A DNA stretch of 51,652 bases from Oscillospiraceae bacterium (GTDB lineage Bacteria > Bacillota > Clostridia > Oscillospirales > Oscillospiraceae). The position numbers were made by a program, and so were the translations under genes. The notes under the pieces are model-generated. The model was not told the origin of the DNA. It was given only the letters and a program-made list of their open reading frames with translations, and searched no databases. Shown here one piece after another: positions 22,669 through 31,253 of the stretch (position 1 is the stretch's first letter; every line of letters begins with the position of its first letter). The DNA is taken from positions 1 through 51,652 of the forward strand of contig SVKL01000014.1 of NCBI GenBank assembly GCA_015068495.1. The letters are read 5' to 3'.

Positions 22669-23610
22669 ATGGCTGAGATTAAGAAGATTGCAACCCGTGA
22701 CAGCTACGGTAACGCCCTGAAGGAACTGGGCGAACAGTATGAGAATCTGGTAGTTCTGGATGCCGACCTGGCAGGCGCTACCAAGACCGGCACATTCAAG
22801 AAGGCTTTCCCCGACCGTCACTTTGACTGCGGTATTGCCGAGGCCAATATGATTTGTATGGCAACCGGTATGTCCACTGCAGGCTTGGTGCCTTTCGCAA
22901 GCTCCTTTGCAATGTTCGCTGCCGGCCGTGCATTTGAGCAGGTGCGTAACTCCATCGGTTACCCTCACCTGAACGTGAAAATCGGCGCTACCCACGGCGG
23001 TATCTCCGTTGGTGAGGACGGCGCAAGCCACCAGTGCTGCGAGGACTTTGCCCTGATGCGTTCCATCCCCGGTATGGTGGTTATGAGCCCTGCTGACGAT
23101 GTGGAAGCAAAGGCTATGGTTCGCGCTGCTTACCTGTACGAAGGCCCTGTGTATATGCGCTTTGGCCGTGCAGCAGTTCCTGTCATCCACGAAGAGGGTA
23201 TGAAGTTTGAGATCGGCAAGGGCGAAGTTCTCCGGGAAGGTAAGGATGTAGCGATTATTGCCAACGGTCTGATGGTTGCTGAGGCGCTGGCCGCTGCTGA
23301 GGAGCTGAAAGAGGCCGGTATCGATGCTATGATTATCAATATGGCTACCATTAAGCCTCTGGATGAGGAGCTGGTACTCTCTGCCGCTAAGAAGTGCGGC
23401 AAGGTTATCACCTGCGAAGAGCACTCCATCATCGGCGGCTTGGGCGAGGCTGTTTGCGGCGTTCTGTCCGAGAAGCTGCCCACTCCCGTGAAGCGTATTG
23501 GCGTGAACGACGAGTTCGGTCACTCCGGTCCTGCAGCCGCTCTGCTGAAGCAGTTCGGTCTGTGCAGCGAAAATATCGTAAAGGTTGCCAAGGAATTCTG
23601 CGGCAAGTAA
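22669..23610 (+). CDS. Transketolase, C-terminal subunit
   Basis: The 313-residue protein has the pyrimidine-binding and C-terminal domains: LDADLAGATKTG, FDCGIAEANM with the catalytic Glu, THGGISVGEDGASHQ, and the C-terminal EEHSIIGGLG. Split transketolases of this kind are common in Clostridia and archaea; the split is normal and not a frameshift. It pairs with the N-terminal subunit directly upstream. Confidence 0.95.
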   Translation: MAEIKKIATRDSYGNALKELGEQYENLVVLDADLAGATKTGTFKKAFPDRHFDCGIAEANMICMATGMSTAGLVPFASSFAMFAAGRAFEQVRNSIGYPHLNVKIGATHGGISVGEDGASHQCCEDFALMRSIPGMVVMSPADDVEAKAMVRAAYLYEGPVYMRFGRAAVPVIHEEGMKFEIGKGEVLREGKDVAIIANGLMVAEALAAAEELKEAGIDAMIINMATIKPLDEELVLSAAKKCGKVITCEEHSIIGGLGEAVCGVLSEKLPTPVKRIGVNDEFGHSGPAAALLKQFGLCSENIVKVAKEFCGK

Positions 23611-23619
23611 TTACAAATG

Positions 23620-23654
23620 AAAATCCCGGATGCATCTGCATCCGGGATTTTTTG
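23620..23654. terminator. Terminator between transketolase and parB
   Basis: AAATCCCGGATGCA/TGCATCCGGGATTT with two-base loop and T run; convergent genes share it. Confidence 0.9.
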
Positions 23655-24440
23655 TTACCCCTTGGGAATGGTGATAGTCAGCACAATTTGGCTTTCTGTT
23701 TCCTTGCGCTCGGAAACTGCGGAAATCCCCGAAAGCTGAATACGGGCGAGGGATTGATTCAAATAGCTTAAAAATGCCCCGACGCTGGCTTTGGGATGGT
23801 CGGCATTTTCCTGATTCAGTAGGGAATCTATGTACTGTTCTGCCCGGGCAACGCTCATATTCTGTCGGGAGATGGTAGCAATTGCCTGCATTTTTTGATA
23901 GTCGGCAGATAGCTTTAGTAGGGCTCTTGCGTGGCGTTCTGTCAGACCGGCTTGCCGCAGCGCTTCCAAAACCTGCGGGGAGTGCCGCAGCAGGCGAAGC
24001 TTGTTGGCAACCCCACTTTGGCTCTTGCCCAGCAGCTTTGCCACCTGTTCCTGACTCATATTCCATTGGCGTAGCAGCAGGTCAATTCCCCTTGCTTCCT
24101 CGATAAAATCCAAGTCCTGCCGCTGCAGATTCTCCACCAAAGCGGTCATAGCCGACTCCTGCTCTGACATTTGCATCACGATGCAGGGGATTTCCGTGAG
24201 ACCTGCCTGTATGCCGGCACGCAAACGCCGTTCTCCCGCAATCAGTTGGTAATGGGTTCCCACTCTACGGACGGACAAGGGCTGCAAAATTCCGTGCTGG
24301 CGTATAGATTCCGCCAACTCCTCCAGCGATTCTTCCCGAAACAGCTTCCGCGGCTGATAGGGGTTGGGGCAGATGGCCTTTGCAGGCAAAAATACGACCC
24401 GCCCCGTTTCCATATAGGTTTTTAATTTTTGGCATTGCAT
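23655..24440 (-). CDS. ParB/Spo0J-family partition protein
   Basis: The 261-residue protein has the N-terminal ParB domain with NPYQPRKLF (box I) and the CTP-binding box GERRLRAG, followed by the central HTH (MSQEQVAKLLGKSQSGVANKLRLLR) and the LTERHARALLKL segment. ParB clamps on parS DNA and CTP and organises chromosome origins. No parA lies beside it, and gidA/gidB are absent, so it may be a second ParB or a Noc-type protein. Start at 24440 with GAGGAGG seven bases upstream; an in-frame extension to 24518 has no ribosome site. Confidence 0.85.
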   Translation of the reverse strand: MQCQKLKTYMETGRVVFLPAKAICPNPYQPRKLFREESLEELAESIRQHGILQPLSVRRVGTHYQLIAGERRLRAGIQAGLTEIPCIVMQMSEQESAMTALVENLQRQDLDFIEEARGIDLLLRQWNMSQEQVAKLLGKSQSGVANKLRLLRHSPQVLEALRQAGLTERHARALLKLSADYQKMQAIATISRQNMSVARAEQYIDSLLNQENADHPKASVGAFLSYLNQSLARIQLSGISAVSERKETESQIVLTITIPKG

Positions 24441-24453
24441 GACTTGTCCTCCT

Positions 24454-24477
24454 CGGTGTACTACTTGTAGTTTACCG
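24454..24477. promoter_or_regulatory. Imperfect palindrome in parB leader
   Basis: CGGTGTACTACT/TGTAGTTTACCG, nine of twelve pairs match. It surrounds the ribosome-site side of the parB leader and does not match the parS consensus. Confidence 0.35.
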
Positions 24478-24609
24478 AGAAAAGTCACAGAAAACCCACG
24501 AAAACAGCCTAATTCCAAAGAAAACCCATCGACAAAGTCCTTAATAACTTCGTTGCAAAGAGGGATTCTGTGTGGTACAATGGGTGAAAACGGCTAAAGG
24601 AGTGCTTAC

Positions 24610-25752
24610 ATGGGCGTTAGAAAGCTATATTATGACGACAGCCACCGAAAAAACTTTGAAGCGGTGGTTACAGATTGTGTTCCCGTCAAGGGTGGTTTTG
24701 AAATTGTTTTGGATGCCACCGCCTTTTATCCCGTAGGCGGCGGACAGCCCAGCGATACAGGGCTGCTGGGCGACAGCAAGGTGCTCTCCGTCCGGGAGGA
24801 AGGGGAAGTGGTTTACCACCTTTGCGATAAGCCCTTGCAGGTGGGTGCGACTGTGGAGGGCGCCATTGACTGGGACAGACGGCAGGACTTTATGCAGCAG
24901 CATTCCGGAGAACACATCGTCTCCGGCATTATCCACCAAACCTACGGCTATCACAATGTGGGCTTCCATATGGGGGCGGATGTGGTAACCATTGATTTTG
25001 ACGGGCCGATTGCTTTGGAGGATTTGCAGAAAATTGAGGACAGAGCCAACGAGGCTGTGTGGCAGAATTTGCCGGTCAAGTGCTACTACCCATCTCGGCA
25101 GGAACTGCCCCGAGTAAACTACCGGCGGAAGAAGGATTTGCCGTGGCCGGTACGGATCGTGGAGATTCCCGGCGTTGATATCTGCGCCTGCTGCGGCACG
25201 CAGGTAAAGCATACCGGAGAGGTGGGGCTGATTAAGCTACTGTCCTGTGTGAAATTCCACGAAGGCGTGCGGATTGAGATGGTCTGCGGCAGACGGGCGA
25301 TGCAGCTGTTAAGCGTGGTTTACGACCAGAACAGACAGGTTAGTCAGGCATTTTCCGCCAAAATTGCCGAAACAGGGCAGGCGGCCCGCCGGATAAATGA
25401 GGCCTTTGCTGCTGAAAAGTTCCGGGCCACGGCGCTGAGCAAAAGACTGTTTGCCTACATTGCCCAAAGCTATGCCGGAAAGCCGCTGGCGCTCCACTTT
25501 GAAGAGAATTTGACCGCCGGCGAAAACAGAGAGCTGTGCGAAGCCATTGCCAAGTGCGCCGGTGTGGCGGTCACGCTGTCCGGAAATGACAAGGACGGCT
25601 ACAGCTTTTGCGTAATCAGCCGGACAGAGGACGCCCGCGCCATTGGCGCAGAGGCGGCAAAGGCGCTGCAGGGCAGAGGCGGCGGAAAACGGGAAGCGTT
25701 TCAAGCCAGTATTGCTGCCAGCCGGCAGGAAATTGAACAGTATTTCGGGTAA
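24610..25752 (+). CDS. alaX: Alanyl-tRNA editing protein (AlaX-L type)
   Basis: The 380-residue protein hydrolyses mischarged Ser- or Gly-tRNA(Ala) in trans. It has the AlaRS editing-domain pattern FYPVGGGQPSDTG near 39, the zinc motif HSGEH (His98, His102), and CCGTQVKHTGEVG with the cysteine ligand near 196, followed by a C-terminal DHHA1-like domain with the glycine-rich GRGGGKREAFQAS. Its length is that of the long AlaX class. ATG at 24610 with AAAGGAG upstream. Confidence 0.9.
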   Translation: MGVRKLYYDDSHRKNFEAVVTDCVPVKGGFEIVLDATAFYPVGGGQPSDTGLLGDSKVLSVREEGEVVYHLCDKPLQVGATVEGAIDWDRRQDFMQQHSGEHIVSGIIHQTYGYHNVGFHMGADVVTIDFDGPIALEDLQKIEDRANEAVWQNLPVKCYYPSRQELPRVNYRRKKDLPWPVRIVEIPGVDICACCGTQVKHTGEVGLIKLLSCVKFHEGVRIEMVCGRRAMQLLSVVYDQNRQVSQAFSAKIAETGQAARRINEAFAAEKFRATALSKRLFAYIAQSYAGKPLALHFEENLTAGENRELCEAIAKCAGVAVTLSGNDKDGYSFCVISRTEDARAIGAEAAKALQGRGGGKREAFQASIAASRQEIEQYFG

Positions 25753-25820
25753 GCCGCAGATGCAAAGGAAAGCAAAATAAGCTATTCACAAAAAATATTT
25801 GCAATATCCATAAATAAGGC

Positions 25821-25849
25821 TTGCAAAAATGCCGTTTAACTGATAAAAT
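25821..25849 (+). promoter_or_regulatory. Promoter of the P-loop protein gene
   Basis: TTGCAA (25821-25826), 17-base spacer, TAAAAT (25844-25849). Confidence 0.65.
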
Positions 25850-25889
25850 TATTATACAGCATACAGCTGGAAGCAAAGGAGGAATTTCC

Positions 25890-26300
25890 ATGATTCAAAT
25901 TATTATGGGCCTGAAGGGCTCCGGTAAGACCAAAAGATTGATTAACTCCATCAATGAGACAGTGGCAAGCGCACAGGGTGATGTGGTTTGCATCGAATAT
26001 GGCAAGCAGCTGACTTATGATGTAAACTACCGTGTTCGTTTGGTGAATTCCAAGGAGTATGACATTCATAATATTGATAGCCTGAAGGGCTTGGTTTGCG
26101 GCCTTCACGCCGGCAATTTTGACATTACCAATGTGTACATCGACAACCTGTATAAGACAATCGGCACCGACCGCGCTGTGGGTGAGGCGTTCATTCTGTG
26201 GTGCGCAGAGTTTGCGGAAGCAAACAATATGAACTTCACCATCACCGTTTCTGATGACCCCGCCGCTGCTTCCGATGCAGTAAAGGCATTTTTGGTATAA
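25890..26300 (+). CDS. Small P-loop NTPase-like protein
   Basis: The 136-residue protein has a Walker A motif GLKGSGKT at residues 7-14 and a hydrophobic strand ending VYIDNLYK that may be Walker B. Similar small Clostridia proteins are sometimes labelled PilT-like, but nothing here links it to pili. AAAGGAGG precedes the ATG at 25890. It is monocistronic, between its own promoter and a terminator. Function unknown. Confidence 0.75.
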   Translation: MIQIIMGLKGSGKTKRLINSINETVASAQGDVVCIEYGKQLTYDVNYRVRLVNSKEYDIHNIDSLKGLVCGLHAGNFDITNVYIDNLYKTIGTDRAVGEAFILWCAEFAEANNMNFTITVSDDPAAASDAVKAFLV

Positions 26301-26306
26301 GTCTTA

Positions 26307-26341
26307 TTACACCGCTGATTTTTCGGCGGTGTAATTTTTTT
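26307..26341 (+). terminator. Terminator after P-loop gene
   Basis: TTACACCGC(TGA)/(TCG)GCGGTGTAA with TTTT loop and a run of seven T. Confidence 0.9.
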
Positions 26342-26402
26342 GTTTCATTTTCCTTACGTTTGTGATAAAATAATGGAGAAAACTGATAAAGGAGTCAAGC
26401 CT

Positions 26403-27290
26403 ATGAAAAATGCTGTATTTAAGGGAATGGCTACAGCGATGGTCACCCCTATGAACGCCCACGGCGTGGATTATGATACGCTGGCGCAGTTTATTGAATT
26501 CCAAATTGAAAGCGGCATCAACGGCTTGGTTGCGGTAGGCACCACCGGAGAGAGCGCCACACTAACACCGGAAGAACGGAAAGAAGTGATTCGTTTCACT
26601 GTTGAGCGGGTAAACGGCCGTGTGCCCGTAATTGCCGGCACCGGCACCAACAACACTGCTCACGTGCTGGAATTTACCAAAAGCGCTTGTGATGACGGCG
26701 CGGATGCCGTGCTGGTAGTCACACCTTACTATAACAAGGCCACCCAAAAGGGCTTGATTGCCCACTATACGGCGGTTGCCGATGTGGCTACCAAGCCGGT
26801 GATTATGTACAGCGTTCCCAGCCGAACCGGTTGTAAAATCCAGCCGGATACGGCGGCAGTCCTTTCCCAGCACCCCAATATCGTCGGCTTTAAGGATGCC
26901 AACGGGGATATGGATTCTACTGTGGAGACCATTGCCAAATGCGGTGACAATCTGCATATTTATTCCGGTGAGGACTCGCTGACTGTGCCGATGCTCTCTA
27001 TGGGCGGTATGGGCTGTATCAGTGTCCTATCCAATGTGGTTCCCGGCTTGGCCGCGGAGATGTGCGATAAGTTCTTTGCCGGCGATGTTGCCGGCGCGGC
27101 GGCGCTGCAATGTAAAATGCTGCCCCTGATCCGCGCGCTGTTTAGCGAGGTGAATCCCATTCCTGCAAAGGCTGCGGTGGCGGCAATGGGCTTTGGACAG
27201 GAGTATCTGCGGATGCCCCTAAGCTATCTGGAGGACGGAAACCGGGAGAATCTGTTGAAACAAATGCGTGCACTGGGAGTGAAAGTATGA
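26403..27290 (+). CDS. dapA: 4-Hydroxy-tetrahydrodipicolinate synthase
   Basis: The 295-residue TIM-barrel enzyme condenses pyruvate with aspartate semialdehyde, the first step of the diaminopimelate branch. It shows GTTGESATL near 44, the catalytic tyrosine region YYNKATQKG, YSVPSRTG, and the Schiff-base lysine in VGFKDANGD. The ATG at 26403 has AAAGGAG upstream; an in-frame ATG further up has none. First gene of dapA-dapB-dapF, with overlaps of four bases at each junction. No lysine riboswitch is visible in the short leader. Confidence 0.96.
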   Translation: MKNAVFKGMATAMVTPMNAHGVDYDTLAQFIEFQIESGINGLVAVGTTGESATLTPEERKEVIRFTVERVNGRVPVIAGTGTNNTAHVLEFTKSACDDGADAVLVVTPYYNKATQKGLIAHYTAVADVATKPVIMYSVPSRTGCKIQPDTAAVLSQHPNIVGFKDANGDMDSTVETIAKCGDNLHIYSGEDSLTVPMLSMGGMGCISVLSNVVPGLAAEMCDKFFAGDVAGAAALQCKMLPLIRALFSEVNPIPAKAAVAAMGFGQEYLRMPLSYLEDGNRENLLKQMRALGVKV

Positions 27291-28015
27291 GAGTAGTAAT
27301 TTGTGGCGCCAACGGCGCTATGGGCAAACTTTTGCAGGAAAAATTCGGCAACACTGTGGCGGGCTTGGTGAGTATTGACGGTATGAACGGCGTGCCCCGC
27401 AGCTTTGCGGAATTAGGTGATGTGCAGCCCAGTGTGGTAGTGGACTTTTCCCACCATAGCGCTGCCCCGGAGGTGGCAAAATATGCAACCGAAAATCACT
27501 GCGCCGTGGTGGTAGGAACCACCGGTCACACGGAGGAAGAGAAAGCGGCCATCTATGCTGCAGCCAAGACCGTTCCTGTGTTCTATACAGGAAATATGAG
27601 CCTTGGTATTGCAGTGTTATGTAACCTTGCAAAACAGGCAGCCCAGAGTTTTCCGGATGCGGATATTGAAATCGTGGAGATTCACCACAATCGCAAGGTA
27701 GATGCCCCCAGCGGCACGGCGAAAATGCTGTTTGAAGCTGTGAAAGAGGTTCGCCCCAAGGCCACTGCCAACTGTGGCCGGGCCGGGGAGGCAAAAAGAG
27801 AGCCAAACGAAATCGGCATCAGCTCTCTGCGTATGGGCAACGTGGTGGGAATCCACGAGGTGCATATTACAACAGCATCTCAGCAACTGACGCTGCGACA
27901 CGAGGCCTGTGACAGAGGTATGTTTGCTGACGGCGCAGTGGAAGCGGCAAAGTTCCTGCAAGGGAAGCCTGCAGGGCATTACACAATGGCAGACCTTTTG
28001 GAGGAGACGCGGTGA
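27287..28015 (+). CDS. dapB: 4-Hydroxy-tetrahydrodipicolinate reductase
   Basis: The 242-residue protein reduces the DapA product with NAD(P)H. It has an N-terminal Rossmann turn CGANGAMGK, VVVGTTGHTEEE, the catalytic EIVEIHHNRKVDAPSGTA segment and a C-terminal DRGMFADGAVEAA region. It overlaps dapA by ATGA, and its stop overlaps the GTG start of dapF. Confidence 0.95.
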   Translation: MRVVICGANGAMGKLLQEKFGNTVAGLVSIDGMNGVPRSFAELGDVQPSVVVDFSHHSAAPEVAKYATENHCAVVVGTTGHTEEEKAAIYAAAKTVPVFYTGNMSLGIAVLCNLAKQAAQSFPDADIEIVEIHHNRKVDAPSGTAKMLFEAVKEVRPKATANCGRAGEAKREPNEIGISSLRMGNVVGIHEVHITTASQQLTLRHEACDRGMFADGAVEAAKFLQGKPAGHYTMADLLEETR

Positions 28016-28788
28016 AGGTCCTGCATATGAGCGGCGCAGGCAACGATTTTGCCGTGATAGACGTCCGCGGTGTGCAGTCAGATTTGGAAACTCTGGCGAA
28101 GGAACTTTGCAAACAGCTGAAAACTGACGGCTTGCTGGCGGTGGATACCTCGGAAAAAGCGGATTTTCGCCTGCATTTTTATAATTCCGACGGCTTGCGT
28201 GGGGAGATGTGCGGCAACGGCGCAAGATGCGTTTGTAAATATGCCTATGACCGCGGCATTGCCGGCGACAAAATGACGGTGGAGACCGATGCCGGTATGG
28301 TCTATGGCTGGCGGCTGTCCGAAGACCGCTATCGGGTCCGTCTGAATAATCCCGGCATTGTGGATTTGCAGAGACTTCCGGATACTGCTTATGTGGAGCT
28401 GGGAGACCCGGGAGTTCCCCACAGCGTAACGGAATGGCCCAACCTGAAATGGGAAGATAAGGAAGCGCTACTACCGGAATTTTTGAAAATCCGGCACAGT
28501 CCGGCATTTCCCAAAGGCGTGAATGTGAATTTCTACTGCCGGACCGGGGAAAATGCCGTGAGAATTCTCACCTATGAACGGGGCGTGGAGGATTTTACCT
28601 TAGCCTGCGGCACAGGCAGCGCCTCTGTGGCTGCGGTGCTGTGGCTCCAAGGAAAATTGCCCACAGGGCAGCTAATGGCAGAAAACCCCGGTGGCAGGCT
28701 GGATATTACAGTGGAGGGTGAATGTGGCAGGGTATCAGCCCTGTATCTGGAAGGTCCGGCAGAAACAATCCGAACAATAGAAATGTAA
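28012..28788 (+). CDS. dapF: Diaminopimelate epimerase
   Basis: The 258-residue protein interconverts LL- and meso-diaminopimelate for lysine and peptidoglycan synthesis. The two catalytic cysteines lie in EMCGNGARC and TLACGTGSAS, and the N terminus MSGAGNDFAVID is typical. The start is GTG at 28012, inside GTGA shared with dapB, with GAGGAG upstream. Confidence 0.95.
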   Translation: MKVLHMSGAGNDFAVIDVRGVQSDLETLAKELCKQLKTDGLLAVDTSEKADFRLHFYNSDGLRGEMCGNGARCVCKYAYDRGIAGDKMTVETDAGMVYGWRLSEDRYRVRLNNPGIVDLQRLPDTAYVELGDPGVPHSVTEWPNLKWEDKEALLPEFLKIRHSPAFPKGVNVNFYCRTGENAVRILTYERGVEDFTLACGTGSASVAAVLWLQGKLPTGQLMAENPGGRLDITVEGECGRVSALYLEGPAETIRTIEM

Positions 28789-28820
28789 AACACGCAACGG
28801 TTTTCGTTGCGTGTTTTTTT
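28787..28820 (+). terminator. Terminator of dapA-dapB-dapF
   Basis: AAAACACGCAACG/CGTTGCGTGTTTT followed by a T run. Confidence 0.88.
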
Positions 28821-28857
28821 CTCCGTTCTGTCAATACTATGGACAGGAGGGGATTGT

Positions 28858-28965
28858 ATGAAAGAAAAAGAGGGAAATAAGCCCATTCCGTGGGAACTAA
28901 AAGACCCAAAGCCCCCGGTGATTCAATCCGGGCATATGGAAAGCCGCGTGCAGCACAAGCGCTAA
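28858..28965 (+). CDS. 35-residue hypothetical protein
   Basis: A short frame starts ATG at 28858 with a very strong ribosome site ACAGGAGGGGATTGT and ends TAA at 28965 inside the next terminator. The product is basic and Pro-rich (KPIPWELKDPKPP, ending ESRVQHKR) with no membrane helix. It stands alone between two terminators. I do not recognise it; the ribosome site and tight terminator are the only support. Confidence 0.5.
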   Translation: MKEKEGNKPIPWELKDPKPPVIQSGHMESRVQHKR

Positions 28966-28999
28966 AAAACGGGTGTGTCACAAGACACACCCGTTTTTT
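28964..28999. terminator. Bidirectional terminator
   Basis: AAAAAACGGGTGTGTC/GACACACCCGTTTTTT around ACAA; serves the small frame and the malic enzyme gene. Confidence 0.93.
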
Positions 29000-29007
29000 G
29001 GTAAATG

Positions 29008-30180
29008 TTAGATTCTGGCAACGCCGGTAGCTCTTGCGGCCTCAGCAACAGCCTTAGCAACAGCAGGACCTACGCGCTTGTCGAATGCAGCGGGGATGAT
29101 GTAGTCGGCGGACAGCTCCTCGTCGGAAATCAAATTGGCAATTGCCATAGCGGCTGCCATCTTCATTTCTTCGTTGATGTCGGAAGCCCGTACATCAAAG
29201 GTGCCGCGGAAGATGCCGGGGAATGCCAATACGTTGTTGACCTGGTTGGGGTAGTCACTGCGTCCGGTGGAAACCACAGCAGCGCCGCCGGCCTTGGCGT
29301 CCTCGGGGAAGATTTCGGGAGTGGGGTTGGCGCAAGCAAAGACAATAGCGTCCTTGTTCATAGTCTTCACCATTTCAGTGGTCAGTGTGCCGGGAGCGGA
29401 AACGCCGATAAATACGTCAGCGCCCTTGATAACATCTGCCAGCTTACCCTGCTCTTTTTGCAGGTTGGTGACCTGAGCCATCTCTTCCTTTACCCAGTTG
29501 AGGTTTTCGCGACCGGCGTAAATGGCGCCGGAGCGGTCAGTCATAACGATGTTCTTGAAGCCTGCGCTCAGCAGCAGACGCACAATAGAGATAGCAGCAG
29601 CGCCGGCGCCGGAGGTAACGATCTTCACATCCTCTTTCTTCTTGCCAACCAGCTTCATAGCGTTCAGCAAGCCTGCCAAGGTAACAATGGCGGTGCCGTG
29701 CTGGTCATCGTGGAAGATGGGAATGTCGCACTTTTCCTTCAGCTTACGCTCAATTTCAAAGCAGCGGGGCGCTGCGATGTCCTCAAGGTTTACGCCGCCG
29801 AAGGAGCCGGAAATCAAGTAAACGGTGTTGACGATTTCGTCAACATCCTTGCTCTTGACACACAAGGGGAATGCGTCCACATCGCCGAAGGCCTTGAACA
29901 GAACGCACTTGCCTTCCATAACAGGCATACCTGCCTCGGGGCCGATGTCACCCAGACCCAGAACAGCGGTGCCGTCGGTAATAACAGCGCATAGATTGTG
30001 GCGGCGGGTCAGGTCGTAGGACTTATTTACATCCTTTTGAATCTCCAAGCAGGGCTGTGCAACGCCGGGGGTATAAGCCAGAGAAAGATCGTCCTTAGTA
30101 GCTACGGGAACGGTGGCGACAACTTCGATTTTTCCGCCCCACTCACCGTGAAGCCGTAATGATTCTTTTGCGTAATCCAT
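29008..30180 (-). CDS. NAD(P)-dependent malic enzyme
   Basis: The 390-residue enzyme oxidatively decarboxylates malate to pyruvate. It shows LAYTPGVAQPC near 34, the metal/substrate segment HDDQHGTAIV, the Rossmann motif SGAGAAAISI and CANPTPEIFPEDA. It is the short bacterial form without a phosphotransacetylase domain. AGGAGGATATCCAA precedes the ATG at 30180. Confidence 0.93.
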   Translation of the reverse strand: MDYAKESLRLHGEWGGKIEVVATVPVATKDDLSLAYTPGVAQPCLEIQKDVNKSYDLTRRHNLCAVITDGTAVLGLGDIGPEAGMPVMEGKCVLFKAFGDVDAFPLCVKSKDVDEIVNTVYLISGSFGGVNLEDIAAPRCFEIERKLKEKCDIPIFHDDQHGTAIVTLAGLLNAMKLVGKKKEDVKIVTSGAGAAAISIVRLLLSAGFKNIVMTDRSGAIYAGRENLNWVKEEMAQVTNLQKEQGKLADVIKGADVFIGVSAPGTLTTEMVKTMNKDAIVFACANPTPEIFPEDAKAGGAAVVSTGRSDYPNQVNNVLAFPGIFRGTFDVRASDINEEMKMAAAMAIANLISDEELSADYIIPAAFDKRVGPAVAKAVAEAARATGVARI

Positions 30181-30258
30181 TTGGATATCCTCCTAATTTT
30201 TGATTTTACATTTCCATATGTTTATTGCTGAAAAGCAAGGAATTACGAGAAAATATGT

Positions 30259-31140
30259 TTAGGTTATCTGCTTGGCAACCACAACAAGACGTCCTTCCTC
30301 AATGTCGTGCTCGCAGGTGGATAGGGTAATCAGCTTGTCGCCGTAGACGGCTGTTTCGCCGGTGTCATACAGAGACAGCTCCTTGCATTTTTCCACATAT
30401 GCAGGGAAGGTGAAGGGGTCGCCTTCTACGAATTCGTGATAAGCAAAGCCGCTTTCTACAGTGGCAGTGGTAATAAAAACAGAGATGATTTTGTAGGTAT
30501 GGCGCTCGTAAATGGTGTCGAAGTTTATGTAGGGGTGCTCATCGTAAAAGGCTTTGTCCTTATAATCGTGAAGCGCGGCAAACATAGAGCCGTCCTTCAT
30601 TCTGTGACCGTAAATGGTAACGTTGTCAGAGGGGAGAAAAACATCTGCAGATTCATTTGCGTAAATAGCGCCGTGCTTGCTGTACTGTCCGTTAAAGTCC
30701 CGTTTCAGGTAATAATTTACCCATTCCGGGGTCTGCAGAACCGGATAGTTTATTTTGGTGTCGTTAATACGGATCCAACCCACTACATCGGAATTCAGCT
30801 CATACACACCGGCATAATCTGTCAGCAAGGTGAGGGTTTTACCGGTTTTGGGGTCGAAGACGGAGGTGTACTCCTGCCGGTTTTGACCCGGGGTGATTTC
30901 CGGTCCGTATTCACCAACGTAATCGCTGGACCCGTTGCTGTTGTTGTTGGAGTCCTGCTGATTTTGCTGGACTTGCTCTACCATTTGAGACAGCTTGTCA
31001 TACTGCTTCTTTTGCTGCACAGACTCAATGATATAATCGGCTAAAAAGCCGCAGCTGACGAGAAACACAGCAGAAAAAAGAACAATCAATGCAGGCAGCA
31101 GATTCTTCTTTTGAAATAGCTTGGAAAAAATTTTTTTCAT
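30259..31140 (-). CDS. srtB: Class B sortase
   Basis: The 293-residue protein has an N-terminal membrane helix (13-34), a Gln-rich coiled stretch (VQQNQQDSNNNSN), and a sortase domain with the catalytic His in YGHRM, Cys in LITLSTCEHD and Arg in EEGRLVVVAK; the helix between strands typical of class B is present (AALHDYKDKAFYDEHPYI). Class B sortases anchor proteins with NPQTN or (S/P)PXTG-like tails. The NPQTG surface protein at 16607-19822 is a natural substrate candidate. It is followed downstream by the malic enzyme gene but is probably transcribed alone. Confidence 0.9.
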   Translation of the reverse strand: MKKIFSKLFQKKNLLPALIVLFSAVFLVSCGFLADYIIESVQQKKQYDKLSQMVEQVQQNQQDSNNNSNGSSDYVGEYGPEITPGQNRQEYTSVFDPKTGKTLTLLTDYAGVYELNSDVVGWIRINDTKINYPVLQTPEWVNYYLKRDFNGQYSKHGAIYANESADVFLPSDNVTIYGHRMKDGSMFAALHDYKDKAFYDEHPYINFDTIYERHTYKIISVFITTATVESGFAYHEFVEGDPFTFPAYVEKCKELSLYDTGETAVYGDKLITLSTCEHDIEEGRLVVVAKQIT

Positions 31141-31212
31141 GGGAACACATCCTTAAAAGCGGTATTGCTGTATTATATCATTCTTTCGGGGAAAAGTAAA
31201 GAGCAGAAGTGA

Positions 31213-31249
31213 TAAAAAACAAGGCCGGGCGTGCTTTTTGCACGCCCGG
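31213..31249 (-). terminator. Terminator of the VanY-like gene
   Basis: CCGGGCGTGC/GCACGCCCGG with a five-base loop and a minus-strand T run. Confidence 0.88.
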
Positions 31250-31253
31250 TTAC

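Noticed and set aside
21808..23523. 571-codon frame opposite transketolase
   Set aside because: Shadow frame over two well-recognised genes; no ribosome site.
21823..23610. Frameshifted single transketolase
   Set aside because: Split transketolases with two complete subunits and separate starts are normal in Clostridia.
24441..24609. parS site near parB
   Set aside because: No TGTTTCACGTGAAACA-like sequence; the palindrome there differs.
26342..26402. Lysine riboswitch or L-box before dapA
   Set aside because: Only about 60 bases lie between a terminator and the gene, too few for an L box.
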